Source of the DNA: Manganibacter manganicus | GTDB taxonomy: Bacteria; Pseudomonadota; Alphaproteobacteria; Rhizobiales; Rhizobiaceae | NCBI RefSeq assembly: GCF_002075885.1 | Contig: NZ_MDET01000008.1 | Span: 1 to 64,000, forward strand | Length of the DNA: 64,000 bases | Reading direction: 5' to 3' | Shown here: piece after piece, positions 26,064 through 33,468 of the stretch | Layout of the letters: each line of letters begins with the position of its first letter | Position numbering within the stretch: the stretch's first letter is position 1 | Position numbers and translations under genes: made by a program | The notes under the pieces: model-generated | Told to the model about the DNA's origin: nothing | Database searches by the model: none | What the model saw: only the letters and a program-made list of their open reading frames with translations

Positions 26064-27071
26064 ATGAAGACAGCTTACGACAGCCGCAACGGCCATATCG
26101 ATGCGTTGAAGGGAGCGGGCATATTGCTTGTTGTCTTCGGCCATCTCATCGAGAGACCGTCCGGACAATCGCCGCTGCTGCAAACGCTTTATGTCGATAT
26201 TTACAGCTTCCACATGCCGCTTTTCGTGTTTCTTTCGGGTATCTTCGCCCGCGAGGTGCTGAAGAGCCGCGACTACCAGAAGATCGTCTGGACGCTGTTT
26301 TTCCCGCTCGTCGTCTTCCAGTGCATCTATATCGCGACGGGCAGGCTGACCGCGTGGCAGAGTTATTCGCCCTTCACGCCCTATTGGCTTCTGTGGTTCA
26401 TCGCCAGCCTGATCGGCTGGCGCATCCTGCTGCCGCTTTTCGCCTCGCCGATCGGCCTCGCCGTGGCGCTCGGCGGCGCCGTCCTCGTCGGTTATGACGA
26501 TGGCGTCGGCTACGCGCTGAGCGCGTCGCGCACCATCTATTTCCTGCCCTTTTTCGTGCTGGGCCATCTTTACGGCCTGCCGCTGGTGGCGCTGGCAAGG
26601 CGGCATCGCCCGGCTTTTTTCCTTCTCTTCGCGGTCACCATGCTGGCGGTGACACTGTGGTGGTGGCACGGGCTGGACGGCTCCATGCTGACCGGCAGCC
26701 ATGACTTCGCCAGCGCCCCGCCATCGGAAGACTATCCGGCTCTGGCGCGTCTGCTGGTGCTGGCGCTCAGCCTCGCCGCGCTGCTTGGGTTCTGCGCCCT
26801 TATCCCGGCCGCCTCCGTGCCGCTGGAGTGGCTCGGCAAGCGGTCGCTCTCGATCTACCTTCTGCATGGGCTGGCGGTCATGCTGCTGATCGGCGCCGGC
26901 GCGGCGAACCTTGTTCCGCAGGCCCTGCTGCTGCCGGTTCTGGCCGCGCTCGCCGTGCTGATTTCCAGCGCCGCGGCGCTGCTGGATGGCCCGATGCGTC
27001 GCCTGTTCAGCCCGCCCGCCGAGGCGTCCGGCCTTGTCGAACTGATCGTCGACCGGCGTCGCTCGCGCTGA
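26064..27071 (+). CDS. Acyltransferase 3 family membrane protein
   Basis: A 335-residue integral membrane O-acyltransferase of the OafA/NodX type. The active-site region is HIDALKGAGILLVVFGHLIE (the catalytic His is in GHL) and the second block SFHMPLFVFLSGIFA; about ten helices follow. Such enzymes acetylate or succinylate glycans at the membrane. No polysaccharide gene is beside it, so the acceptor is unknown. The ATG at 26064 gives a natural N-terminus; GTG starts upstream are possible. Confidence 0.85.
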   Translation: MKTAYDSRNGHIDALKGAGILLVVFGHLIERPSGQSPLLQTLYVDIYSFHMPLFVFLSGIFAREVLKSRDYQKIVWTLFFPLVVFQCIYIATGRLTAWQSYSPFTPYWLLWFIASLIGWRILLPLFASPIGLAVALGGAVLVGYDDGVGYALSASRTIYFLPFFVLGHLYGLPLVALARRHRPAFFLLFAVTMLAVTLWWWHGLDGSMLTGSHDFASAPPSEDYPALARLLVLALSLAALLGFCALIPAASVPLEWLGKRSLSIYLLHGLAVMLLIGAGAANLVPQALLLPVLAALAVLISSAAALLDGPMRRLFSPPAEASGLVELIVDRRRSR

Positions 27072-27224
27072 TTGTGTGCGCTTTATGCCTGCCTTGGCCT
27101 GACAAACTGTTTCCCGCCGACTCCAAAAGTGTCCGACCGCGATGGAACCATGGCGATTTGGCCCGTTTGCGGCCCTTTTTCCTTCCTAGGCGGTGCTCAA
27201 CCACTAACGGAGCATTTCACACGC

Positions 27225-27584
27225 ATGAAGAAATCGAGCCGGGTCGCCTTTGTCGCGGCAACCGTCGCTGTCGGCCTTGTCGCCGGTCTTTCCCCCTCTT
27301 CCGCCATGGTTCGTTGCGGCGGCGCGTCCTGGTACGCCCTGCATTCGCGCACAGCCTCCGGCGAGCGCATGAACCCCGCGGCGATGACAGCCGCCCATCG
27401 CACGCTTCCCTTCGGCACGCGCATCAAGGTCACCAACCGCAATAACGGCAGGAGCGTCGTCGTGCGCATCAACGATCGTGGGCCTTTCGTGAAAGGGCGC
27501 GTGCTCGATCTTTCACGCGCGGCGGCGCGGCGGTTGGGATTCGTCAAGTCGGGACATACGGCGATCTGCATGGCGCGGCTGTAA
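27225..27584 (+). CDS. Septal ring lytic transglycosylase RlpA-family protein
   Basis: A 119-residue secreted protein: signal peptide [20 protein letters not shown] (cleavage near SSAMV) then a double-psi beta-barrel domain with [56 protein letters not shown] and [11 protein letters not shown]. The catalytic Asp of RlpA corresponds to the NDRGPF block. There is no SPOR domain and no lipobox, so it is a short form. Longer in-frame N-termini lack a signal peptide. Acts on peptidoglycan glycan strands if active. Confidence 0.88.
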   Translation: MKKSSRVAFVAATVAVGLVAGLSPSSAMVRCGGASWYALHSRTASGERMNPAAMTAAHRTLPFGTRIKVTNRNNGRSVVVRINDRGPFVKGRVLDLSRAAARRLGFVKSGHTAICMARL

Positions 27585-27590
27585 CGAATA

Positions 27591-27607
27591 CGTGGAACGC
27601 CTCCACG
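27591..27607 (+). terminator. Small hairpin after the RlpA-like gene
   Basis: cgtgga / tccacg 6-bp stem with a 5-base loop, 6 bases past the stop codon, without T-run. The rest of the 220-bp spacer to phaZ shows no clear element. Confidence 0.35.
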
Positions 27608-27804
27608 GTGTTCCTTCGCACCTGCATCAAATTCAGCCATTCCAGCCGTCTTTCATCGGCTTGGACCAAAGTATCAGGGGGTTCAGATCGCCCCGATCTA
27701 TTGCACCGCAGCAATTTCTTGTTAACTTCCAGGCAGGAAATTGAAGGCTCGGCGCCGCTTCGTCGTCCCTTAACGGCCGTATCGACAGCAGCGAGAGAGC
27801 CTTG

Positions 27805-29079
27805 ATGTTCTACCAGCTTTACGAAATGAACCATGCCGCATTGCAGCCTGTCCGCGCCTATGCGGATGCGATGCGCATGCTTTATTCCAACCCGTTCAAT
27901 CCGGTTTCGCATACCCCCTTCGGCCGTTCGGTGGCCGCGGCGGCAGAACTGTTCGAGCGCACCACGCGCCGTTACGGCAAACCGCGTTTCGGCCTCGACG
28001 GCGCGGTGGTGGATGGAAAACCGGTCGCGGTGCAAGAAAAAACCGTGTGGGAGCGGCCATTCTGCAAGCTGCTGCATTTCGAACGCGACCTGCCGAAAGG
28101 CCGCCGTCCCGATCCGAAGCTGCTGATCGTGGCGCCGCTGTCCGGCCACTATGCCACGCTGCTGCGCGGCACCGTGGAGGCGATGCTGCCGCATGCCGAC
28201 GTGCATATCACCGACTGGGTGGATGCCCGCATGGTGCCGGTGTCCAAAGGCCGTTTCGATCTCGACGACTATATCGACTATGTCATCGAAATGCTGCACG
28301 AACTCGGGCCGGATACGCATGTCATGGCGGTCTGCCAGCCCTCGGTTCCGGTACTGGCCGCGGTTGCGCTGATGGAGACGCGCGGCGACCCGGTCCTTCC
28401 AGCCACCATGACGCTGATGGGCGGACCGATCGACACGCGGCGCAATCCGACGGCGGTGAATGTGCTTGCCGAGGAAAAAGGAACCGAATGGTTCCGCGAA
28501 AACGTTATCATGCCGGCGCCCTGGCCGGCGCCGGGTTTCGGGCGTGAGGTCTATCCCGGCTTCCTGCAGCTTTCCGGTTTCATGAGCATGAATCTCGACC
28601 GGCACATCATCGCCCATAAGGACTTCTTCATGTATCTGGTGAAGGAGGATGGCGACAGCGCCGAGAAGCACCGCGATTTCTACGACGAATATCTGGCGGT
28701 GATGGATATGACTGCGGAGTTCTATCTCCAGACCGTCGAGACGGTTTTCGTGCGCCACGCTCTGCCCAGGGGTGAGATGACGCATCGCGGCACGCCGGTC
28801 GATCCGGCGGCGATCCGCAATGTTGCGCTGTTGACCGTGGAAGGCGAGAACGACGACATTTCCGGCCTTGGCCAGACCAGGGCCGCGCAGGATCTGTGCA
28901 CCGGCATCCCGGCCGATATGAAGGCGCATTACATGCAGCCCTCGGTTGGCCATTACGGTGTTTTCAACGGCTCGCGATTCCGTTCCCGGATCGTGCCGCG
29001 CATCGTCGATTTCATCGCAGCTCATCGCGGCGGCCCTGTCGCCGCCGTTGCGCCTCGGCGCGTCAATGGCTCCCGCTGA
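27805..29079 (+). CDS. phaZ: Intracellular poly(3-hydroxyalkanoate) depolymerase
   Basis: A 424-residue cytosolic enzyme that mobilises PHB granules. The nucleophile is Cys177 in VMAVCQPSVPVLAA, the position where intracellular depolymerases use Cys in place of the lipase Ser. Other family blocks are MFYQLYEMNHAALQPVRAYA, VAPLSGHYATLLRGTVEAML, THRGTPVDPAAIRNVALLTV with the Asp in EGENDDISG, and the terminal His in PSVGHYGVFNGSRFR. The ATG at 27805 follows a gagagag tract. No phaP, phaC or phaR is adjacent. Confidence 0.94.
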   Translation: MFYQLYEMNHAALQPVRAYADAMRMLYSNPFNPVSHTPFGRSVAAAAELFERTTRRYGKPRFGLDGAVVDGKPVAVQEKTVWERPFCKLLHFERDLPKGRRPDPKLLIVAPLSGHYATLLRGTVEAMLPHADVHITDWVDARMVPVSKGRFDLDDYIDYVIEMLHELGPDTHVMAVCQPSVPVLAAVALMETRGDPVLPATMTLMGGPIDTRRNPTAVNVLAEEKGTEWFRENVIMPAPWPAPGFGREVYPGFLQLSGFMSMNLDRHIIAHKDFFMYLVKEDGDSAEKHRDFYDEYLAVMDMTAEFYLQTVETVFVRHALPRGEMTHRGTPVDPAAIRNVALLTVEGENDDISGLGQTRAAQDLCTGIPADMKAHYMQPSVGHYGVFNGSRFRSRIVPRIVDFIAAHRGGPVAAVAPRRVNGSR

Positions 29080-29153
29080 GCAGCACCTGTTGCACAAGTG
29101 CCGCTGTTGCGTGGTAGCTGGTAACCACGTTGGCGGATCGCCCTAAGCCGTAA

Positions 29154-29191
29154 TTGACACGGAGTGTAAATCGCCTTTAACGTTTCGTTAA
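29154..29191 (+). promoter_or_regulatory. Candidate promoter and CtrA box for the BTLCP gene
   Basis: TTGACA (29154-29159) with a weak -10 (tttaac, 29176-29181, 16-bp spacing), overlapped by TTAA (29177-29180), seven bases, TTAA (29188-29191). The latter is an exact TTAA-N7-TTAA match to the CtrA consensus, 22 bp before the start codon, where binding would bear directly on RNA polymerase. Confidence 0.55.
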
Positions 29192-29213
29192 CAAACAGGG
29201 GCGAGCGGGGACA

Positions 29214-29834
29214 ATGGTTTCCTCACCAGTGGCGTTGTTTTTGCGTTTTAGTACCGTTCTCATGGCCGGCGCGGCCCTTGGCTCGGTGGCCGGTCCGGCG
29301 GCGGCAGCCGCCAGCATGGCGACCGGCGGCCTTACCTCGCAGCCGATCGGTCACTACGAATTCTGCAAGAACCATCCCGGTGAATGCTCGATTCGGCCGA
29401 AAAACCTTGCACCGGCGCCGATGACGACCGCGCTGTGGAAGCAGCTCGTTTCCGTCAATGCCGCCGTCAATGCCGCCGTCAAGCCGTTGAGCGACATGGA
29501 AATCTACGGCAAGGACGAGGTCTGGGCCTATCCCGACAAGGGCGTCGGCGATTGCGAGGACTATGTGCTGGAAAAGCGGCGCCGGCTGAACAGGTTCGGC
29601 CTGTCGCTGGCCGATCTGCTGGTTACCGTTGTGCGCAAGCCCGATGGCGAAGGCCATGCCGTGCTCACCGTGCGCACCAGCAAGGGGGACTTCATCCTCG
29701 ACAATCTTACCGACAAGGTTCGGTTATGGGATGAAACCGACTATCGCTATCTCAAGCGGCAAGCGATGACCAATACCGGCCGCTGGGTTTCCATCCGCGA
29801 CGACCAGCAGGTGCTCGTGGGTTCGGTCGAGTAG
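29214..29834 (+). CDS. Bacterial transglutaminase-like cysteine proteinase (BTLCP)
   Basis: A 206-residue exported protein with a signal sequence ending near residue 33. The catalytic triad of the BTLCP family (DUF920) is visible: Cys114 in GVGDCEDYVLEKR, His148 in EGHAVLTVRT and Asp163 in FILDNL. Relatives such as LapG cleave large surface adhesins to control biofilm detachment, but this short BTLCP type is common and mostly unstudied in rhizobia. No LapA-like adhesin or LapD is in the window. A 46-bp perfect palindrome starts 4 bases after its stop. Confidence 0.9.
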   Translation: MVSSPVALFLRFSTVLMAGAALGSVAGPAAAAASMATGGLTSQPIGHYEFCKNHPGECSIRPKNLAPAPMTTALWKQLVSVNAAVNAAVKPLSDMEIYGKDEVWAYPDKGVGDCEDYVLEKRRRLNRFGLSLADLLVTVVRKPDGEGHAVLTVRTSKGDFILDNLTDKVRLWDETDYRYLKRQAMTNTGRWVSIRDDQQVLVGSVE

Positions 29835-29837
29835 CCG

Positions 29838-29883
29838 CCAGATTAATGGGTCCTGACCCTAGGGTCAGGACCCATTAATCTGG
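29838..29883. repeat. 46-bp perfect palindrome
   Basis: Positions 29838-29860 are the exact reverse complement of 29861-29883; the central half-site is gggtcctgaccct. As RNA it would form a very stable hairpin and could terminate the BTLCP transcript. Its right arm is also the left terminal repeat of the 266-bp element that follows. Confidence 0.8.
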
Positions 29884-30126
29884 TCGAAATGGTGTGAGGC
29901 CATCTGTTCGGATAGGCGGAGCGGAGGCGCAGGAAACCGTTCGGTTTTCAAGCCCTTCGCGACAATGTAGCCGGGCAGATGGACCACATCCTGTGGACGC
30001 CAAAACGGCTGTGATCTGCTGCGTCGAACCGCTCGACCGGGGGAACAACCCCGCTCTTCGAGTCTCTCCTTGCATCTCTTTGCCGTTTCCGGCGCCATTT
30101 CGATCATATTAATGAGTCCTGACCCT
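29861..30126. mobile_element. MITE-like element with 32-bp terminal inverted repeats
   Basis: Left end 29861-29892 and the reverse complement of 30095-30126 agree in 29 of 32 positions. The 266-bp interval has no convincing gene (the open frames crossing it lack coding features), so it looks like a non-autonomous or internally deleted element. An additional copy of the end lies head-to-head at 29838-29860. No target duplication is obvious. The parent transposon is not in this window. Confidence 0.6.
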
Positions 30127-30143
30127 AGCATCTCCCGCCATCC

Positions 30144-30371
30144 TTGACTTGCGCGGCGTGCCCTGTAGGGTGCCGCGCCATGATGAAGGAATACGCCCTC
30201 AGGCGGCTGGAACCGCGTTGTTCCAGGCCGCACGTCGCCGAACCGCAAGCTTAGCCGCGGGCAACCCGCGTCACCCGATCGGGACCGGCGCGGCGGCAAG
30301 ACAGCACCCTCGTCACATAATCGCGCCTCGCGCATCAGCCTCATATCTCACGACCGCACGGTATTGGCAGC
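30144..30371 (+). promoter_or_regulatory. Structured leader upstream of nspC
   Basis: Consecutive GC-rich hairpins: 30151-30178 (gcggcgc-type arms gcgcggc/gccgcgc, with inner ccct/aggg), 30203-30231 (gcggc-tggaac / gttcca-g-gccgc), 30256-30270 (cgcggg-caa-cccgcg) and the palindrome cccgatcggg at 30274-30283. TTGACT at 30144-30149 could be a -35 box. Alphaproteobacterial polyamine genes are known to carry long cis-regulatory leaders (speF motif); whether this belongs to that family needs a covariance search. Confidence 0.5.
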
Positions 30372-31475
30372 ATGTCCACGCTCCCCACGCCCTATTACCT
30401 CATCGACAAGGCGAAGCTTCTTCGCAACATGGAAAAGATCGCCATGGTGCGTGAGAAATCAGGCGCCAGGGCCTTGCTGGCACTGAAATGCTTCGCCACA
30501 TGGTCGGTCTTCGATTTCATGCGCGATTACATGGACGGCACCACATCGTCGTCGCTGTACGAGGTGCGGCTTGGCCGCGAGAAATTCGGCGGCGAGACGC
30601 ATGCCTATTCGGTGGCCTATGGTGATGACGAGATCGATGAGGTCGTCTCGCATGCCGACAAGATCATCTTCAACTCCATCGGCCAGCTTGAACGCTTCCA
30701 GGACAGGGCAGGCGGCATTGCGCGCGGCCTCAGGCTCAATCCCGGCGTTTCCTCCTCGACCTTCGATCTTGCCGACCCGGCCCGGCCGTTCAGCCGGCTG
30801 GGCGAATGGGATGCGGCGCGCGTCGAAAAAGTCATGGACCGCATCAGCGGCTTCATGATCCACAACAATTGCGAGAATTCGGATTTTTCGCTGTTCGACC
30901 GCATGCTTTCGCAGATCGAGGACAAGTTCGGCGCTCTGTTGAAGCGCGCCGACTGGGTGAGTCTCGGCGGTGGAATCCATTTCACCGGCGACGATTATCC
31001 GCTCGATGATTTTTGCGCCCGCCTCAAGGCGTTTTCCGATCGCTTCGGCGTTCAGGTCTATCTGGAGCCGGGCGAGGCTTCGATCACCAGAAGCACGACG
31101 CTGGAGGTCAGCGTGCTCGACACGCTGTTCAACGGCAAGCATCTGGCCATCGTCGATGCCTCCATCGAGGCGCATATGCTCGACCTGCTGATCTACCGCG
31201 AGAGCGCCAGGATCGCGCCGAACGAAGGCCCGCACCGCTTCATGGTGTGCGGCAAATCCTGCCTTGCCGGTGATGTGTTCGGCGAGTTCGACTTTCCCGC
31301 TGAACTGAAGGTCGGCGACCGTATCTCCATCCAGGACGCGGCCGGTTATACAATGGTCAAAAAGAACTGGTTCAACGGCGTGAAGATGCCGGCAATCGCC
31401 ATTCGTGAAATCGATGGATCGATCAGGGTCGTCCGCGAGTTTACTTATGCGGATTACGAGGCGAGCCTGTCTTAG
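30372..31475 (+). CDS. nspC: Carboxynorspermidine/carboxyspermidine decarboxylase
   Basis: A 367-residue PLP enzyme of the alanine racemase-fold decarboxylases. The PLP Lys is K39 in ALLALKCFATWSVF, and the C-terminal CGKSCLAGDVFGEFDFP block holds the active-site Cys and Asp. The family removes CO2 from carboxynorspermidine or carboxyspermidine to give (nor)spermidine; in alphaproteobacteria the product is usually spermidine or homospermidine. It stands 47 bp upstream of the synthase gene, its pathway partner. Confidence 0.94.
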   Translation: MSTLPTPYYLIDKAKLLRNMEKIAMVREKSGARALLALKCFATWSVFDFMRDYMDGTTSSSLYEVRLGREKFGGETHAYSVAYGDDEIDEVVSHADKIIFNSIGQLERFQDRAGGIARGLRLNPGVSSSTFDLADPARPFSRLGEWDAARVEKVMDRISGFMIHNNCENSDFSLFDRMLSQIEDKFGALLKRADWVSLGGGIHFTGDDYPLDDFCARLKAFSDRFGVQVYLEPGEASITRSTTLEVSVLDTLFNGKHLAIVDASIEAHMLDLLIYRESARIAPNEGPHRFMVCGKSCLAGDVFGEFDFPAELKVGDRISIQDAAGYTMVKKNWFNGVKMPAIAIREIDGSIRVVREFTYADYEASLS

Positions 31476-31522
31476 AGAAGGTATGTCCATCAACTCCAAC
31501 CGATAAGGAAACATCCCCCGGA

Positions 31523-32791
31523 ATGAAGAAGAACGTGCTCATTATCGGCGCCGGTGGCGTGGCGCAGGTCGTGGCGCATAAATGCGCGCAGAACAACGAT
31601 GTGCTCGGCGATATCCATATCGCCTCGCGCACCCTTGCGAAGTGTCAGGCGATGGCGCAATCCGTCCGGGAGAAGAACAGCCTGAAAGTGCCGGGCACGG
31701 TCGAGGCGCACCAACTCGACGCGCTGGACGTGGCGGCGACGAAGGCGCTGATCGAAAAGACCGGCGCGCAGATCGTCATCAATGTCGGCTCGCCCTTCCT
31801 CAACATGGCGGTCATGTCGGCCTGCATCGAGACGGGTGCGGCCTATATCGACACCGCCATCCACGAAGACCCCGCCAAGGTGTGCGAGACGCCGCCATGG
31901 TATGCCAATTACGAATGGAAGCGGCGCGCCGAATGCGAGAAGGCCGGCGTCACCGCCATTCTCGGCGCCGGCTTCGATCCGGGCGTGGTCAACGCTTATG
32001 CGAAGCTTGCCGTCGACGATTATTTCGACCGCGTGGACGAGATCGACATCATCGATATCAACGCCGGCAGCCATGGCCGCTATTTCGCCACCAATTTCGA
32101 TCCGGAGATCAATTTCCGCGAATTCACCGGCCGCGTCTGGTCGTGGCAGGACAGCAAATGGACCGAGAACAAGATGTTCGAGGTGCGCAAGGACTGGGAC
32201 CTGCCGGTGGTCGGCAAAAGCCAGAGCTATCTCACCGGCCATGACGAGGTGCATTCCATCTCGCAGCGGCTTGGCATCCCCAATGTCCGCTTCTGGATGG
32301 GCTTCGGCGACCATTACATCAATGTCTTCACCGTTTTGAAGAATCTCGGCCTGCTCTCCGAGCATCCGGTCAGGACGGCGGAAGGGCTGGAGGTCGTGCC
32401 GCTGAAGGTGGTCAAGGCGGTGCTGCCTGACCCCGCTTCGCTGGCGCCCGATTACACCGGCAAGACCTGCATCGGCGATCTGGTCAAGGGCGTGAAGGAC
32501 GGCAAGCCGCGCGAGGTGCTGATCTACAACGTCGCCGACCACAAGCAGGCTTATGACGAAGTCGGCTCGCAGGGCATATCCTACACGGCAGGCGTGCCGG
32601 CGGTGGCGGCCGCCATGCTGATCGCTGGCGGCGAATGGGACGTCGGGACGATGGCCAATGTCGAGGACCTGCCGCCGCGTCCGTTCCTGGCGGTGCTTGA
32701 CCGCATCGGCCTGCCGACATGGTTGCGCGAGGGTGAGCGCGAGGAGCGCCTCGATTTTTCCGACTCCGCCAGGCCGGCGGTGAACGGCTGA
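31523..32791 (+). CDS. Carboxynorspermidine/carboxyspermidine dehydrogenase (saccharopine dehydrogenase family)
   Basis: A 422-residue enzyme that reductively couples aspartate semialdehyde with putrescine or diaminopropane, yielding the substrate of the preceding decarboxylase. The Rossmann motif VLIIGAGGVAQVVAHKCAQN is at residues 5-24, followed by INVGSPFLNMAVMSACIETG and AILGAGFDPGVVNAYAKLAV, both diagnostic of this LYS1-like group. With NspC it forms the S-adenosylmethionine-independent route to triamines. Ends at a bidirectional terminator. Confidence 0.93.
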   Translation: MKKNVLIIGAGGVAQVVAHKCAQNNDVLGDIHIASRTLAKCQAMAQSVREKNSLKVPGTVEAHQLDALDVAATKALIEKTGAQIVINVGSPFLNMAVMSACIETGAAYIDTAIHEDPAKVCETPPWYANYEWKRRAECEKAGVTAILGAGFDPGVVNAYAKLAVDDYFDRVDEIDIIDINAGSHGRYFATNFDPEINFREFTGRVWSWQDSKWTENKMFEVRKDWDLPVVGKSQSYLTGHDEVHSISQRLGIPNVRFWMGFGDHYINVFTVLKNLGLLSEHPVRTAEGLEVVPLKVVKAVLPDPASLAPDYTGKTCIGDLVKGVKDGKPREVLIYNVADHKQAYDEVGSQGISYTAGVPAVAAAMLIAGGEWDVGTMANVEDLPPRPFLAVLDRIGLPTWLREGEREERLDFSDSARPAVNG

Positions 32792-32799
32792 ACATCAAA

Positions 32800-32834
32800 A
32801 AAAGCGGCGCATCCGGTAAGGGTGCGCCGCTTTT
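32800..32834. terminator. Bidirectional intrinsic terminator (CASDH / zur)
   Basis: 12-bp stem aaaagcggcgca / tgcgccgctttt with T-runs on both sides, between the convergent dehydrogenase and zur genes. Confidence 0.9.
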
Positions 32835-32865
32835 CTTTTGATCGGGGATGGATTGGCTTTCGGCG

Positions 32866-33276
32866 CTACGCCGCTTCGGCCAGGCATTTCGCGCAGGTGC
32901 CGCGAAACTCGATCACCGCCTTCTTGGCGGCAAAGCCGGTGGAGCGCATCCATCCGTCAAGCTGGCCGCCTATGGCCGGATCGCAATATTCGCTCACCTG
33001 GCCGCATTTGTCGCAAATGGCGAAGGCGGTCATGGAGTGACCGTGGTCATGGTCGTGCGGTTCGGCGCAGGCGACAAAGGCGTTGAGGCTTTCCAGCCGA
33101 TGCACCAGCCCTTCCTTCACCAGCGCGTCGAGCGCGCGATAGACCTGAAGCGGTGCGCGAAAGCCGCGTTCGCGAAGCTGGTCGAGTAGCGTATAGGCGC
33201 TGAGCGGACCGCCCGCAGCCTCCAGCTTTTCCAGCACGCAGGCCTGGTTCTTGGTGAGTGATTGCCTTGCGGTCAT
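32866..33276 (-). CDS. zur: Zinc uptake regulator, Fur family
   Basis: A 136-residue metal-dependent repressor. The winged helix occupies residues 5-65 (QACVLEKLEAAGGPLSAYTL, FRAPLQVYRALDALVKEGLV), and the metal domain has the Zur-like His run HDHDHGH plus two Cys pairs CDKCG and CAKC for the structural zinc. The N-terminus and Cys-x2-Cys spacing fit Zur better than Fur or Irr. In many rhizobia zur lies beside znuABC; here the znu genes are absent and zur appears as a single gene. Confidence 0.9.
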   Translation of the reverse strand: MTARQSLTKNQACVLEKLEAAGGPLSAYTLLDQLRERGFRAPLQVYRALDALVKEGLVHRLESLNAFVACAEPHDHDHGHSMTAFAICDKCGQVSEYCDPAIGGQLDGWMRSTGFAAKKAVIEFRGTCAKCLAEAA

Positions 33277-33365
33277 GATTCCGGTTCCGATCGTCCAACG
33301 GCCGAGCCGTCACGGCTTTTGCCCTATACATAACCATGCACGGGCATTTTTGCCACCGGCCCTAG

Positions 33366-33415
33366 AGCATCGGACCGAAAAGTGGGATCCGGTTTTCGGG
33401 TTGTTCCGATGCTCC
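33366..33415. repeat. Rhizobial intergenic palindrome (gagcatcgga type)
   Basis: Outer arms gagcatcgga (33366-33375) and tccgatgctc (33406-33415), inner arms ccgaaaa (33376-33382) and ttttcgg (33394-33400). This nested design is the one found in many copies across Mesorhizobium-type genomes; copy number here cannot be counted from one window. Confidence 0.75.
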
Positions 33416-33424
33416 ATCAAAGTG

Positions 33425-33468
33425 TTAGAGCGTCCTTTGTGCGTTCAATTGAACGCACGGCGCTCTAA
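33425..33468. repeat. Rhizobial intergenic palindrome (gtgcgttcaa type)
   Basis: Outer arms ttagagcg (33425-33432) and cgctctaa (33461-33468) surround the perfect 20-bp palindrome at 33439-33458 (gtgcgttcaa and its complement). The right outer arm contains the TAG stop codon of the neighbouring aldo/keto reductase gene. Confidence 0.75.

Noticed and set aside
27072..27224. Longer N-terminus for the RlpA-like protein
   Set aside because: It would bury the signal peptide; the ATG at 27225 begins a typical signal sequence.
30144..30149. TTGACT as a certain -35 box for nspC
   Set aside because: No -10 at correct spacing; the expected place is within a hairpin, so it is mentioned only as a possibility.
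29865..30344. Minus-strand frame across the MITE-like element
   Set aside because: It crosses both terminal repeats and the leader hairpins, has no domain, and its composition is that of non-coding sequence.
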